From Fistulifera solaris (taxonomy: Eukaryota; Bacillariophyta; Bacillariophyceae; Naviculales; Stauroneidaceae), in assembly GCA_030295235.1 (NCBI GenBank), contig AP026131.1:744001-808000 (forward strand): 64,000 bases of DNA, written 5' to 3'. Made by a program: the position numbers and the translations under genes. The notes under the pieces are model-generated. The model had not been told where the DNA came from. It did no database searches and saw nothing but the letters and a program-made list of their open reading frames with translations. Below, piece by piece: positions 31,781 to 42,783 of the stretch; position 1 is the first letter of the stretch, and the number at the start of each line of letters is the position of its first letter.

Positions 31781-33079
31781 TTAGAGCTCGTTGCCAATTT
31801 CGTCTCCTTGATTACTTTCCGCTTTGTCTTTGGATTCCCTTTGGGCTCGGGCCGTCCGAATTCGCTCTTCCCAATCGACTTTAGGTGAAACTTCCACTTC
31901 ATGTGGCCAACCAATGCGGGGAATAGAGCTTGAATCATCAACCGGTAGCATATCAACCACGTTGTAATCAATTTTATCTGAAACCTTGCGTACGAAAAGC
32001 GCACCAGAATCTCGAATCTCTTTCAAATCGTAAATACCTAGGAAATATGGCCCCCAAGGTCGTGGCTGGTCGACATTTGAAGACTTTGGAACTGCGTATC
32101 GTTGATATTCCCATAAATAGCCGAAAGCGGTGGGAACATGTTCGTCCATGCGTTCATATCGGATGTGTTGTATTGATGATGACGTCTGATTACGCCACAA
32201 CAGATATCCAATATCATCCATTTGCGGCAACGTATTCTTAAACTCATCGACATGCATAATCAAAGTGGGAATGAAGGTTTCATCAGTCATCAACAGACCC
32301 GAGGACTCCAGAAACTGACGAAAGCGACTACTTAAACTGTCATCTCGTGTCAATTCAGCAACCAACCAGAGACAAAAGTCGGGTTGTAATATCATCCATT
32401 GACTGCCAAAATATACTGTCATGGATTTCGATGATTGCATCCCGTCTTTGTCCGTATATTGAATCATCGCCTCGGGTTCGGTGTCATCCCTTGTGTAATG
32501 CCTTCGCTTGTGCCAAAATGAAGGGAAAAGGTTTACATTCGTAGGTAGCAAACCGGTCTCGCAAGCACTACTAGTAACAAAGTTGTATGGGAGTTCGGAT
32601 AATATTCGCGACATGGTCGATGGAGTGTACACGGGAAGACTGTCGCCCGATAAGTTAATCCAAACATCCCATTTATCCTTTTCTTCCGCGGCCACTTGCA
32701 AACCCCAGAGAGTGGGAAGGTTCATACTCCATTTGCTCCATGCAACATCGAATTTCGATTCAACTCGGATCGTATTTTGGCAAGGACAAGCTTTCATTTC
32801 TCGTAGAAGAACGTTGTCGTCGGAAAGTAATAATTGTTGCGCTTTAAGGTCGACATGAATGAGAATTGTGTTGAGTGGATCTCGAATTGCTCGCAGTAAT
32901 TGTACGGCGTCGTTCATAGTCCGTTCATTATGAACTTGCACAAAATAGAATATCCGAAATTCCTCATCATACCCTCCGATCACTGATCCCTGACAGCGAT
33001 CGGAACAATCGGGCGAGACAGCGACAACGGACGTTGCAGAAATTAAATAACAAAAGAACGCCAAGTAGCTATATGTCAT
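31781..33079 (-). CDS. GT14-type glycosyltransferase (core-2/I-branching or xylosyltransferase-like), secretory
   Basis: About 432 aa. The open frame begins with TTG at 33112, so I start at the ATG at 33079, which gives a clean signal peptide or anchor (MTYSYLAFFCYLISATSVVAV). GT14 features are in order: FYFVQVHNERTMNDAVQLLRAI, NTILIHVDLKAQ, WSKWSMNLPTLWGLQVA, WDVWINLSGDSLPV, VYFGSQWMILQPDFC and TDETFIPTLIMH. Animal members build beta-1,6-GlcNAc branches and xylosyltransferases start proteoglycan chains. In diatoms related enzymes presumably act on cell-wall or secreted glycans in the Golgi. The gene is intact and its 5' end lies about 120 bp from the satellite array. Confidence 0.85.
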   Translation of the reverse strand: MTYSYLAFFCYLISATSVVAVSPDCSDRCQGSVIGGYDEEFRIFYFVQVHNERTMNDAVQLLRAIRDPLNTILIHVDLKAQQLLLSDDNVLLREMKACPCQNTIRVESKFDVAWSKWSMNLPTLWGLQVAAEEKDKWDVWINLSGDSLPVYTPSTMSRILSELPYNFVTSSACETGLLPTNVNLFPSFWHKRRHYTRDDTEPEAMIQYTDKDGMQSSKSMTVYFGSQWMILQPDFCLWLVAELTRDDSLSSRFRQFLESSGLLMTDETFIPTLIMHVDEFKNTLPQMDDIGYLLWRNQTSSSIQHIRYERMDEHVPTAFGYLWEYQRYAVPKSSNVDQPRPWGPYFLGIYDLKEIRDSGALFVRKVSDKIDYNVVDMLPVDDSSSIPRIGWPHEVEVSPKVDWEERIRTARAQRESKDKAESNQGDEIGNEL

Positions 33080-33204
33080 ATTGCGTGAACGTCCAGAAAA
33101 AGAGCGGTTCAATGTTGAATTCTATAGCAAGCAAAGTATTGGAACCATTGTAACACGAAAACATGAAAGATAATGGTACGGTAGCGTACGCAACGATGCG
33201 AACC

Positions 33205-35905
33205 CAAAACAGAATTTCCAGAATTTCTGGAACATGGTAAAGGATCGAATGAACTGGTCCAGAATTTCTGGACCACCACAGAATTTCTGTATGAATAGAA
33301 ATAATACGGAGTAACATTTCCAGAATTTCTGGAACGTGCACCTTCTCTCGTTATGATCAAAACACAATATCCAGAACTTCGGGAGCGCGCAATTGCTTTC
33401 ATTTGGAGCCCAAACAGAGTGTCTAAAGTTTCTGAAGTGTGCACATCAGCATTCGGTAGCATCGAATGAACTGGTCCATAATTTCTGGACCACCACAGAA
33501 TTTCTGTATGAATAGAAATAATCGGAGTAACATTTCCAGAATTTCTGGAACATGCCCTTGCTCTCGTTATAATCAATACACAATATCCAGAACTTCGGGA
33601 GCGCGCTCTTGCCTTCGTTTGGAACCCAAACAGAGTGTCCAAAGTTTCTGAAGTGTGCACATCAGCATTCGGTAGCATCGAAAGAACTGGTCCATAATTT
33701 CTGGACCACCACAGAATTTCTGTATGAATAGAAATAATCGGAGTAACATTTCCAGAATTTCTGGAACATGCCCTTGCTCTCGTTATAATCAAAACACAAT
33801 TTCCAGAATTTCTGGAGCGCGCACTTGCTTTCGTTTGGAGCCCAAACAGAGTGTTCAAAGTTTCTGAAGTGTGCACATCAGCATTCGATAGCATCGAAAG
33901 AACTGGTCCATAATTTCTGGACCACCGCAGAATTTCTGTATGATGAAATAATCGGAGTAACATTTCCAGAATTTCTGGAACATGCCCTTTCTCTCGTTAT
34001 AATCAAAACACAAATAATACCAGGTAACATTTCCAGAATTTCTGGAACATGCCCTTGCTCTCGTTATAATCAATACACAATATCCAGAACTTCGTGAGCG
34101 CGCACTTGCTTTCGTTTGGAACCCAAACAGAGTGTCCAAAGTTTCTGAAGTGTGCACATCAGCATTCGGTAGCATCGAATGAACTGGTCCATAATTTCTG
34201 GACCACCACAGAATTTCTGTATGAATAGAAATAATCGGAGTAACATTTTTCCAGAATTTCTGGAACGTGCACCTTCTCTCGTTATGATCAAAACACAATA
34301 TCCAGAACTTCGGGAGCGCGCACTTGCTTTCATTTGGAACCCAAACAGAGTGTCTAAAGTTTCTGAAGTGTGCACATCAGCATTCGGTAGCATCGAATGA
34401 ACTGGTCCATAATTTCTGGACCAGCACAGAATTTCTGTATGAATAGAAATAATCGGAGTAACATTTCGAGAATTTCTGGAACATGCCCTTGCTCTCGTTA
34501 TGATCAAAACACAATATCCAGAACTTCGCGAGCGCGCACTTGCTTTCGTTTGGAGCCCAAACAGAGTGTCCAAAGTTTCTGAAGTGTGCACATCAGCATT
34601 CGATAGCATCGAAAGAACTGGTCCATAATTTCTGGACCACCGCAGAATTTCTGTATGAATAGAAATAATACGGAGTAACATTTCCAGAATTTCTGGAACG
34701 TGCACCTTCTCTCGTTATGATCAAAACACAATATCCAGAACTTCGGGAGCGCGCACTTGCTTTCGTTTGGAACCCAAACAGAGTTTTCAAAGTTTCTTAA
34801 GTGTGCACATCAGCATTCGGTAGCATCGAATGAACTGGTCCAGAATTTCTGGACCACCACAGAATTTCTGTATGAATAGAAATAATACGGAGTAACATTT
34901 CCAGAATTTCTGGAACATGCCCTTGCTCTCGTTATAATCAATACACAATATCCAGAACTTCGGGAGCGCGCTCTTGCCTTCGTTTGGAACCCAAACAGAG
35001 TGTCCAAAGTTTCTGAAGTGTGCACATCAGCATTCGGTAGCATCGAAAGAACTGGTCCATAATTTCTGGACCACCACAGAATTTCTGTATGAATAGAAAT
35101 AATCGCAATAACATTTCCAGAATTTCTGGAACGTGCCCTTGCTCTCGTTATAATCAAAACACAATATCCAGAACTTCGCGAGCGCGCACTTGCTTTCGTT
35201 TGGAGCCCAAACAGAGTGTTCAAAGTTTCTGAAGTGTGCACATCAGCATTCGATAGCATCGAAAGAACTGGTCCATAATTTCTGGACCACCGCAGAATTT
35301 CTGTATGAAGAAATAATCGGAGTAACATTTCCAGAATTTCTGGAACATGCCCTTGCTCTCGTTATAATCAATACACAAATAATACCAGGTAACATTTCCA
35401 GAATTTCTGGAACATGCCCTTGCTCTCGTTATAATCAATACACAATATCCAGAACTTCGTGAGCGCGCACTTGCTTTCGTTTGGAACCCAAACAGAGTGT
35501 CCAAAGTTTCTGAAGTGTGCACATCAGCATTCGGTAGCATCGAAAGAACTGGTCCATAATTTCTGGACCACCACAGAATCAGAATTTCTGTATGAATAGA
35601 AATAATCGGAGTAACATTTTTCCAGAATTTCTGGAACGTGCACCTTCTCTCGTTATGATCAAAACACAATATCCAGAACTTCGGGAGCGCGCATTTGCTT
35701 TCATTTGGAGCCCAAACAGAGTGTTCAAAGTTTCTTAAGTGTGCACATCAGCATTCGATAGCATCGAAAGAACTGGTCCATAATTTCTGGACCACCACAG
35801 AATTTCTGTATGAATAGAAATAATCGGAGTAACATTTCCAGAATTTCTGGAACGTGCACTTTCTCTTGTTATGATCAAAACACAATATCCAGAACTTCTG
35901 GAGCG
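33205..35905. repeat. Satellite array of 216-bp units, about 12 copies
   Basis: The marker GCACATCAGC occurs at 33441, 33657, 33873, 34154, 34372, 34588, 34805, 35022, 35238, 35519 and 35743. Spacings are 216-218 bp, with two of 281 bp and one of 224. The 281-bp spacings contain an extra 65-bp partial unit ending in AATAATACCAGGTAAC. Each unit carries several short palindromes: TTCCAGAATTTCTGGAA, GGTCCA-TAATTTC-TGGACC and ACAGAATTTCTGT. Copies are very similar, so expansion is recent. The unit is 72 codons long, so minus-strand frames stay open across several units by accident. The array abuts the 5' region of the GT14 gene. Confidence 0.95.
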
Positions 35906-36741
35906 AGATGTAGCTTGCAAACGGAACTCATCGTCATCCAACTCATCATTTTAAGGGTTCGACAGGTACAATTTGCATCGTAACGCTCTTCCACATATCT
36001 GGTACCTTCATAGAAAGTAGGTGACCCATTCCCCTTAGGTGGCAAGGATTAATTCTTGCTTGGGTGGCCCAAAAATACCGATGATTCCATTGATTCAATT
36101 TCTGGAAGGTCCACAGGATATCTGTGTGATGCAACACGCGGAACTTGCACAAAATCTCTTTTATCACGGAATACAGCGATCTGGAACGTCAAAAACATCG
36201 AATTTAGATCTAGTATCTCCATGCGACGCAAAGCACCGATTCAAGAATTTCTGGAACGACCACAGACTATGCAAAACATCACTTCCAGAATTTCTGAAAC
36301 TTTTCCCTTCATTGAGTTTTATCGATGCAGGTAGCAACCGAAACTCATCTTATCGTAACATAACCAAATCATTTAGGCTTAGGGAAACACAAACATACCA
36401 GTCCGCGGACGTCGGAGCCGGATTGCTGGTGAAAACGTTATTTCTAGCATTATAGTATTTTACGCTATGAAGCCTAAATGCCCTCTTTGGTGGAATGATG
36501 CTTTTCGATGCTTTCGCGAGAAGGACAAAGCTTCTTTTTCAGCAGCATGACCATTCGTGGCGAAAATCTGCCCAAACATGGATTGACAGGTAGTAAAAGA
36601 TGCTCCACCTGATTATATGCAGTGTCAAAGCATTTTGACAAGAGCCACTTAGCACAATGAAGGATTCCATACTGCTTGGATAACGGTATACCTAGCCGCT
36701 TGTCGCTTGATAAAGATTACCAAAACGAATTCGCATCTCAT
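35906..36741. repeat. Flank with degenerate satellite copies
   Basis: Beyond the regular array, decayed unit fragments are recognisable: AATTTCTGGA-GGTCCACAG (about 36098-36116), AAGAATTTCTGGAACGACCACAG (about 36243) and TTCCAGAATTTCTGAAAC (about 36283). After about 36310 the similarity fades. The 36310-36741 stretch shows no repeat, RNA gene or convincing ORF. Confidence 0.6.
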
Positions 36742-37559
36742 TCATGGGCCTCGACGTAGCAATACCCAGTCATCCGGCCACCAATCCCATGTAGGTAGCT
36801 CAAGCTGGGAGTCCAATTTTGAGCGAAATGTACATTCGAACCAGCCTTTGTCGTGACAAGTGTCTCTCAACAGCATCATTGCTAAGTAAATTCCAGCGAA
36901 CTGAAATAGCAACGCCGTTATTAACCAGACGCATCCTATGCACCTTGGCGGGCAACATTTCCTCGATTCTTCATACAATGTGTATGCGTCACTCCCTGGC
37001 TGACTGCGCCACACAAGATGGCCGAAAATATCGAGTAAGGCTGACACTGACAAACATACCCCAAAGAAGAGAATAGCAAATGGCAAGATGGGATTGAAGA
37101 TTTTCCATTCCACGTAGATGAGGCCCAAGAGAATTGTCGAGTAGGTCACAATCAAAGACACAAGAGTTCGATTGGGCGAGTAGCACAGGCTGATCAGAAG
37201 AGCTGCTACCATCAAAAGTGCCGCCGCTGTTGCAGTCCTTCGCCCACCACTACAAACCGTGAATACCACGCCCCACACTGCTTCACCAAGATAACCAGCA
37301 GGTGCAATAAGACACCTCCAACCTCCTCTGTATCTTGTGACGCCGCCTTCGTTTTCATACACTTGCAATTGTAGGACCTGACCGCCAGTCAACCAGCATA
37401 CTGCCGCATGTGATATTTCGTGAATTGACGTCGCCAGTAATCTCATGGGTTTGAACAAAAGGTATCTCGTAGAAAAATGATACCAACACCATAAATGACG
37501 TAAAGATAAAGGAAGGCATGCTGCTCATTGTTGCAGCACATGACTTCGTCTGCCGCCAT
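36742..37559 (-). CDS. M50B-like integral membrane metallopeptidase
   Basis: The ATG at 37559 opens MAADEVMCCNNEQHAFLYLYVIYGVGIIFLRDT. The frame breaks at an A4 run (37455-37458, T-run on the coding strand). Adding one base gives LFKPMRLLATSIHEISHAAVCWL and continues to 36742, about 272 aa. HEISH is the HExxH zinc motif of the M50B-like group, located at the start of a membrane helix as usual. Further helices follow (APAGYLGEAVWGVVFTVC, ATAAALLMVAALLISL, VSLIVTYSTILLGLIYV, ILPFAILFFGVCLSVSALLDIFGHLV, IGCVWLITALLFQFAGIYLAM). G-x-GG motifs and APAGYLGEA resemble yeast and plant homologues of unknown substrate. Confidence 0.78.
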
Positions 37560-37984
37560 GTCTCTGTACAGTAGGGTTGAGAGGCGTTTGTTTGAAACCC
37601 GAACCAGAAATCCTATGATCTTGGTGTTATCATGGTGCCGCAAAGACTTTCATCGATCATCCAGTGCATCTTTTCACTTGCCATCGGGTCGGAATGAAAT
37701 TTTTCGTCACGCCATCCTAATTATCGGTCACAATGTTGTTTCGTGTTTAGCAACCGGTACCTAATACTCCCACGAGACTACTTTCCTACTTACAGTAATG
37801 TTTCCGACGGTTGATTCAAATAGAGGTGCGCTCAAGTGTGAATAATGTAAAAGCATCGTGCAGATTGGTGGATGATGCGATTGAAAGCAAACATCAACAT
37901 CAAAAACAAGTGCTTGTCAAGGGTCGACTCAAATATTGATACAATCGAACAAAGCTAGCGACATTGCCCACGTAACGAGGCGCG
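37560..37984. other. Divergent spacer
   Basis: The 425 nt lie between the M50B-like gene and the HD-domain gene. Short plus and minus ORFs here are not convincing. I see no repeat or RNA gene. Confidence 0.4.
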
Positions 37985-40000
37985 ATGAACGAACAGGGCA
38001 AGCGCGTGCACCGCGAAGAGCCCCATCATGTCCTCCCTTCCCCGGACGGTACGATGATCTTGCCCAAGCGACTGAAGCCGGCTCCTTTCAAGACCCGGTT
38101 CATATCTCCCCGAGATCACGACACGGCACGCACCAATGACGAAATTCATACTTCAATTTCATTCTGTCCGGTAGTTCGAGCAATCGTGGACACTCGTGTG
38201 TTTCAGAGACTCCGGGGAATTCAGCAATTGGCGCGGGCGGATCTTGTGTTCATGAACACGAATCATTCGCGGTTCGAGCACTCGTTAGGAGTAGCTCATT
38301 TAGCCGAGAGACTATGCAAGCGCCTCCAAGAACAGCATCCGAAATTGAAAATCAGCCACAAGGATGTATTGTGTGTCAAATTGGCTGGATTGTTGCACGA
38401 CATTGGTCACGGCCCGTTCTCCCATACGTACGAAGTTGTTGTCAAGAACGCACTTCCCCAATACCTCGACGATCATCCGGACTTGAAGGAGCACTATGCG
38501 GGATATCCTAAACTTGCCAAGGACTGGTGTCACGAAAAGGTCAGCCTCGACATGATCGATCTTTGCCTAGATGAGCTGGGTCTCCAAATTGACTATCAAG
38601 AATTGGATCGTCCTTTGAAACAGATCGGTGATGGTCTTGATCGGTGCAGTATGCGATGTTTCAATTCCTTCAAAAACGAGATTGACGATTTCTCCATCAC
38701 GAAGGTACATTATAACGATGACGATGATATTCTCACCTCGAGGGACTTTTGCTTCATCAAGGAGTGTATCCTCGGCAGGCCGCTCCCCGGGTTTAAAGAC
38801 TTTATTGGACGGACCAACATGCACAAAGAGTTTCTCTATGATATTGTTTGCAATCGCCACTCCGGTTTAGATGTCGATAAGATTGATTACTTTGCCCGCG
38901 ACGAGCGCCGCGCGATCTGGGCGTCGGGAGAGATCGAAACACTCATGGTCGACGAAGCGGTTGTAGCATGGGCCGCTTGCACAGCCGAACGCGGCTCCTG
39001 TCCCGGTTGTGATCGACCTGAACACAAACATCATAAACACCACCTAATGATTTGCTATCCCGAGAAACGCATTCCCGATTGCTTACGCTTCTTCAAGAAA
39101 CGATACACAAATCACGACACTATTTACAAGCATAAGACGACACGAGCGGGGCAGTTGCTCATGTGCGATATCCTTTGTCAGGCTGACCCCTTCTTTCGAA
39201 TCTTTACACCGCATCCCTTTGTGAAGCGTGGGCCTCTTTTTCCTCAAAAGTTCGAAAAACTCCCTTTGAGCTTGGCCATGCTCGATCCTTACGTGTTTAT
39301 GGATTTGGACGATTCAATCTTCGAACTAATTCTTCACAGCCCCGATCCTCGCTTGAATCCAGCCAAGAAACTCATCTACGAGCGGTACAAATCTCGGAAA
39401 CTCTACAAGTGTGTCGGTTGGGAAGTGATCGACCGAAAGGATGAAATCGGAATGAACATTTGGAAAAAGTCAGAGTCACAGATTGCCGCTGAAATGCTAA
39501 CTATGGGTGGAGAACATCGCGACAGTGACGGAAAGCCTCTCGTTTTGGAGAAGGAGGACTTTGTTTTAGACAAATGCAGCTCGAATTACGGATCTGGCGA
39601 CAAGAACCCTCTCGAGAAGATGCGATTCGTTCGGCGCGAAGACATGAGTACCCACAAAAAGCACAGACCGGCTGAAGATCTTCCTTTGGCTATTCTGTTT
39701 GACGAAAAACGATTTTCAACGGAGCTACCGCGATCGTTCGAGAGTAACATCATTCGTGTTTATTCTCGAAATGATGAGAAGTCCGACCTTGTCGGCCATG
39801 TCTTTGCAGAGTGGATTGAGAAGGCTCTCTTAGGAAAGGCTGGTATCTTCTCTATGACATCGGACCCCGAAGAAGTAGACGATGACGAAGAAGAAGATTG
39901 TAAACTCCCACCTGTTGAACTTTCCCAAGAAAGCATTCCTGAAAATTATCGCGAGTTCTATGGAGAAGACGACGATGATGATAAATCGATAGCCCTATAG
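37985..40000 (+). CDS. SAMHD1-like HD-domain dNTP triphosphohydrolase
   Basis: This is an intact 671-aa protein. After about 45 N-terminal residues the HD-domain starts: RVFQRLRGIQQLARADLVFMNTNHSRFEHSLGVAHL, LAGLLHDIGHGPFSH, then VCNRHSGLDVDKIDYFARDERRA. The metal-binding set His (about 99), His-Asp (about 138-139) and Asp (about 300) is complete. SAMHD1 family members hydrolyse dNTPs to nucleoside and triphosphate and control nucleotide pools. There is no SAM domain, as in many protist members. A Cys/His cluster (CPGCDRPEHKHHKHH, about residue 340) replaces part of the usual lobe and may bind zinc. The C-terminus is strongly acidic. Confidence 0.9.
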   Translation: MNEQGKRVHREEPHHVLPSPDGTMILPKRLKPAPFKTRFISPRDHDTARTNDEIHTSISFCPVVRAIVDTRVFQRLRGIQQLARADLVFMNTNHSRFEHSLGVAHLAERLCKRLQEQHPKLKISHKDVLCVKLAGLLHDIGHGPFSHTYEVVVKNALPQYLDDHPDLKEHYAGYPKLAKDWCHEKVSLDMIDLCLDELGLQIDYQELDRPLKQIGDGLDRCSMRCFNSFKNEIDDFSITKVHYNDDDDILTSRDFCFIKECILGRPLPGFKDFIGRTNMHKEFLYDIVCNRHSGLDVDKIDYFARDERRAIWASGEIETLMVDEAVVAWAACTAERGSCPGCDRPEHKHHKHHLMICYPEKRIPDCLRFFKKRYTNHDTIYKHKTTRAGQLLMCDILCQADPFFRIFTPHPFVKRGPLFPQKFEKLPLSLAMLDPYVFMDLDDSIFELILHSPDPRLNPAKKLIYERYKSRKLYKCVGWEVIDRKDEIGMNIWKKSESQIAAEMLTMGGEHRDSDGKPLVLEKEDFVLDKCSSNYGSGDKNPLEKMRFVRREDMSTHKKHRPAEDLPLAILFDEKRFSTELPRSFESNIIRVYSRNDEKSDLVGHVFAEWIEKALLGKAGIFSMTSDPEEVDDDEEEDCKLPPVELSQESIPENYREFYGEDDDDDKSIAL

Positions 40001-40098
40001 ATGCCTGGTAGTTCACACATAGAACTACTTCGAATGGCACCGCCTAAATATTTGAGGAACAAACCGACTATTAGAATTGCTGATAATCTGAATAGATA

Positions 40099-42783
40099 TT
40101 AAAACTTGCTGAAGTAGCCTGAAATGATCTCTGTCAAATCTATCGTTTCGGTCGGACTCTCATCATCTTCGTCCGAGTCAAAACTCTCCCACGAACCATC
40201 TTCATCGTCAACGTTTGCATTGCTTGCGACGATCTCCATGTTCGAAACATTATCCACTTGCATTTCGTGCTCATTTACCCCGCAATCAACGATATCGTCA
40301 TCGAGTAAAGGCTCTGGTATGTTGTCCTTGAAAACTTTCCTCAACAAAACTGATTCTTCGATCGCAGAACGCTTGAAGGGAGGCACGCAGCACAAACGCC
40401 GATGACCTGATTTCAAATCCTCCTTTAAACATTTTTTGGAACAGTAACACGCCGTTCCGCAACCCGGGCAAACATGAAATGGTTTCGCAATATCATTCTC
40501 GATAGGAGCGTCATCTTCTTCCTGTCTCCGCCGTTGTGGGTCCTTCGTAATTGCGTTTAGCTGGCATGTATATGACCAGCACTCCGACTGTCTATCTGGC
40601 CACCATCTCCGATCGATAAAAGGTACAATGCGGAGCACGACTTCATTTGGTATACGCAAGCGGTGGGTACAAAGGAACAATTCTTTCATGCTACGTTGAA
40701 AGAGTGCGAGTAAGTATAGTGCATAGTTGGTCTCCAAGGAGCATGCCATGCACGTAACGCAACGAGAACAGAGAAATCATAGCGTGATTGTAATTGAGAT
40801 AGAGAAAGACCTCTTTCGTTCTACCAGGGATTCGAAAAATCGAGATTAGTAAAGGATCATTTCTTCATGCGGATTAAATGCACTTACCTCATCGCTAACC
40901 CAAGGATCAAACTCTTCATCAGAATCATCTTCGGAACCCGCACTATTATCCTCGTCTTCGTCTTCTACAGGATACTGATATTCGTGCCTACGAAAATGGT
41001 GAACAAATCCATGGTCACATGGTAGTGAAAAGCAGCAACTGGACTTACCAGAGCACAATAGGATCGTCCATATTCAACGGGAAACCGCACCAAACCACAA
41101 AGTCACCATATCCCATTCGTGAAAGTCGAACATCGACCATGTCGCGAACAAAAAGCGAACGGATTGTATTCAGTACTTTATCAGGTCTTTCGAGATCTAG
41201 TATATCCGAAATGGACTCCGAGTCGATCTGTGTAGCTTCCCGTGGCGTGCAAATGATAAAACTTGCATTGGTTTCTGCAGAACACGATCGATATATCTTG
41301 TCGGACTAATCAAGCTTGGAAACATACCGGGATGTTCTGCTAGTAAGTACGAACTGCCTTCCTCGATGTGTTCAAGATCGTTCACGCGATTTGGTGGAGG
41401 AGAAGCACAATCCATAAATCCATAACCTGTGTTCTTCACAGCTTCGCTTGCCAGGGTAAAATATGGCTCATTATCAGGTAGCATCTCGACCGTGGCGTCC
41501 CCCAAATCGACCAAAGTGCGTATACAATTCCAATATGAAGATAAGAAAGTCCCAAGAGTATCACTGGACACCCCTACACGCTTGATAGCCTCTCGACAGC
41601 GTCTTCGTTCCAAGTTAGCTCGGGTGCCTAATGCCCGCAACAAAATTTCCACTAGCTGAATATGCAAACTCGAAGGACGATCTTCCGTTCGCAGCGCCGC
41701 GACAACCCGCTTTAAGCGTGCTCTTCTTTGCTTTTCCAAAGGCTGGAATTCGACCAAGAGATGACCGAATTCGTCTAAATACCGCGAACGGACAAAGGAT
41801 GCTATAGTAACCGCGTGTTCTTCAGTCATGATTGTGATTCCTAATCCGATGGCCAAATGTAGACCATTCATGAAAGCCGACCATTCCCCACAATCATGAT
41901 CTTTCTCCCCGATATCGCATAAATTGTCACACTCCACGCATTCGCTGTTCACAATGAGCAACACCTTTCGCAAAACAGCGACATCGTCCAGAGCTCGTTC
42001 TCGTGATAGCCTCGTCAAGATCGTCAAAGCCAAATAATAATCACGTTGAACTTCCGACAAGGCGTGTCGTAGCAAACGCAACAATATGTTCCACTTCATA
42101 TCGCGCGGTAACCGCGTCGAAATAGAAAATTGAAGGTTATTATTCTCCGCCAGAGTCTTGCCCTGAAAAAACATGTCCCTCATCTGAGTCCAGAATTCGT
42201 GTTGCCCGTCGTAGAGGCTACGTGGTCGTGTCGCCGGACTCCAATGTGACGACAACTCTATTGCTTGTTCCAGCAATATGCAGTGAATGACCGAGTCGGG
42301 AGAAGTGTACAACTCTTCATCCCCAAACGGAATCCTAATTTGCCTGCCGCCTGCGGCGCGTAACACCGGGTTGGCAAAGAAGCAATTGCGACAAAATTCA
42401 AAATGATTTTCTTCCGGCTGCTGAATGCGGTTATAAAGGGAACGCCTATCGGGTCTTTGATCCGGTCGTGGTCGTAACGCGTCTTCAGGAATCGGATGTT
42501 CTTCATTGAAAGGATACAAGCAATCGTAAGCATCAATGAGAGGATAATAAAAGTCGTGGTACGGGTACAACGATGTATCCTGAACAATCCCTTCCGCGTT
42601 AAAGTAGTTTCGTCGTGCAACAGGATGAGAACAATGCGGAATGGTAATGGTTTCTTCGTATTTGAGTGACTCAAGGCGCCATTCCTCCTCGAGTTGCTGT
42701 TCAACAGGACGGACGGTCGCGATTTCGGCTTCAACAGCGTCTCGTTGAAGAGGCCGAAAATGAAAGCAGTCCTTCGAATTCAT
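40099..42783 (-). CDS. MYND-type zinc-finger protein, multi-exon
   Basis: The ATG is at 42783. Exon 1 runs to the donor in EHPG (about 41330). Exon 2, about 41273-41050, reads TNASFIICTPREATQIDSES to MDDPIVLW. Exon 3, about 40989-40890, reads HEYQYPVEDEDEDNS to WVSDE. A last exon ends at 40099 and encodes CMACSLETNYALY, then FHVCPGCGTACYCSKKCLKEDLKSGHRRLC, a MYND-like Cys/His cluster with a long insert after the first Cys pair. Acidic tails follow. The joint into the last exon needs one extra base near 40750 after the acceptor CCTGGTAG; otherwise the last 216 codons would be a separate gene starting at 40749. The upstream 450 aa are helical and match no family I know. MYND fingers mediate protein interaction. 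Confidence 0.6.

Noticed and set aside
33109-35669. Long minus-strand ORFs (up to 284 codons) encoding repeated CVLIITRARACSRNSGN-type peptide
   Set aside because: They lie wholly in the 216-bp satellite. The unit is a multiple of three, so open frames repeat automatically. Both strands are open in places and the frame changes wherever units are irregular.
33205-35905. Regularly spaced palindromes resembling a CRISPR array
   Set aside because: The spacing is filled with near-identical sequence rather than unique spacers, the unit is 216 bp, and the context is eukaryotic.
36039-36455. 138-codon plus-strand ORF
   Set aside because: It lies in degenerate satellite flank; part of its translation is from the repeat.
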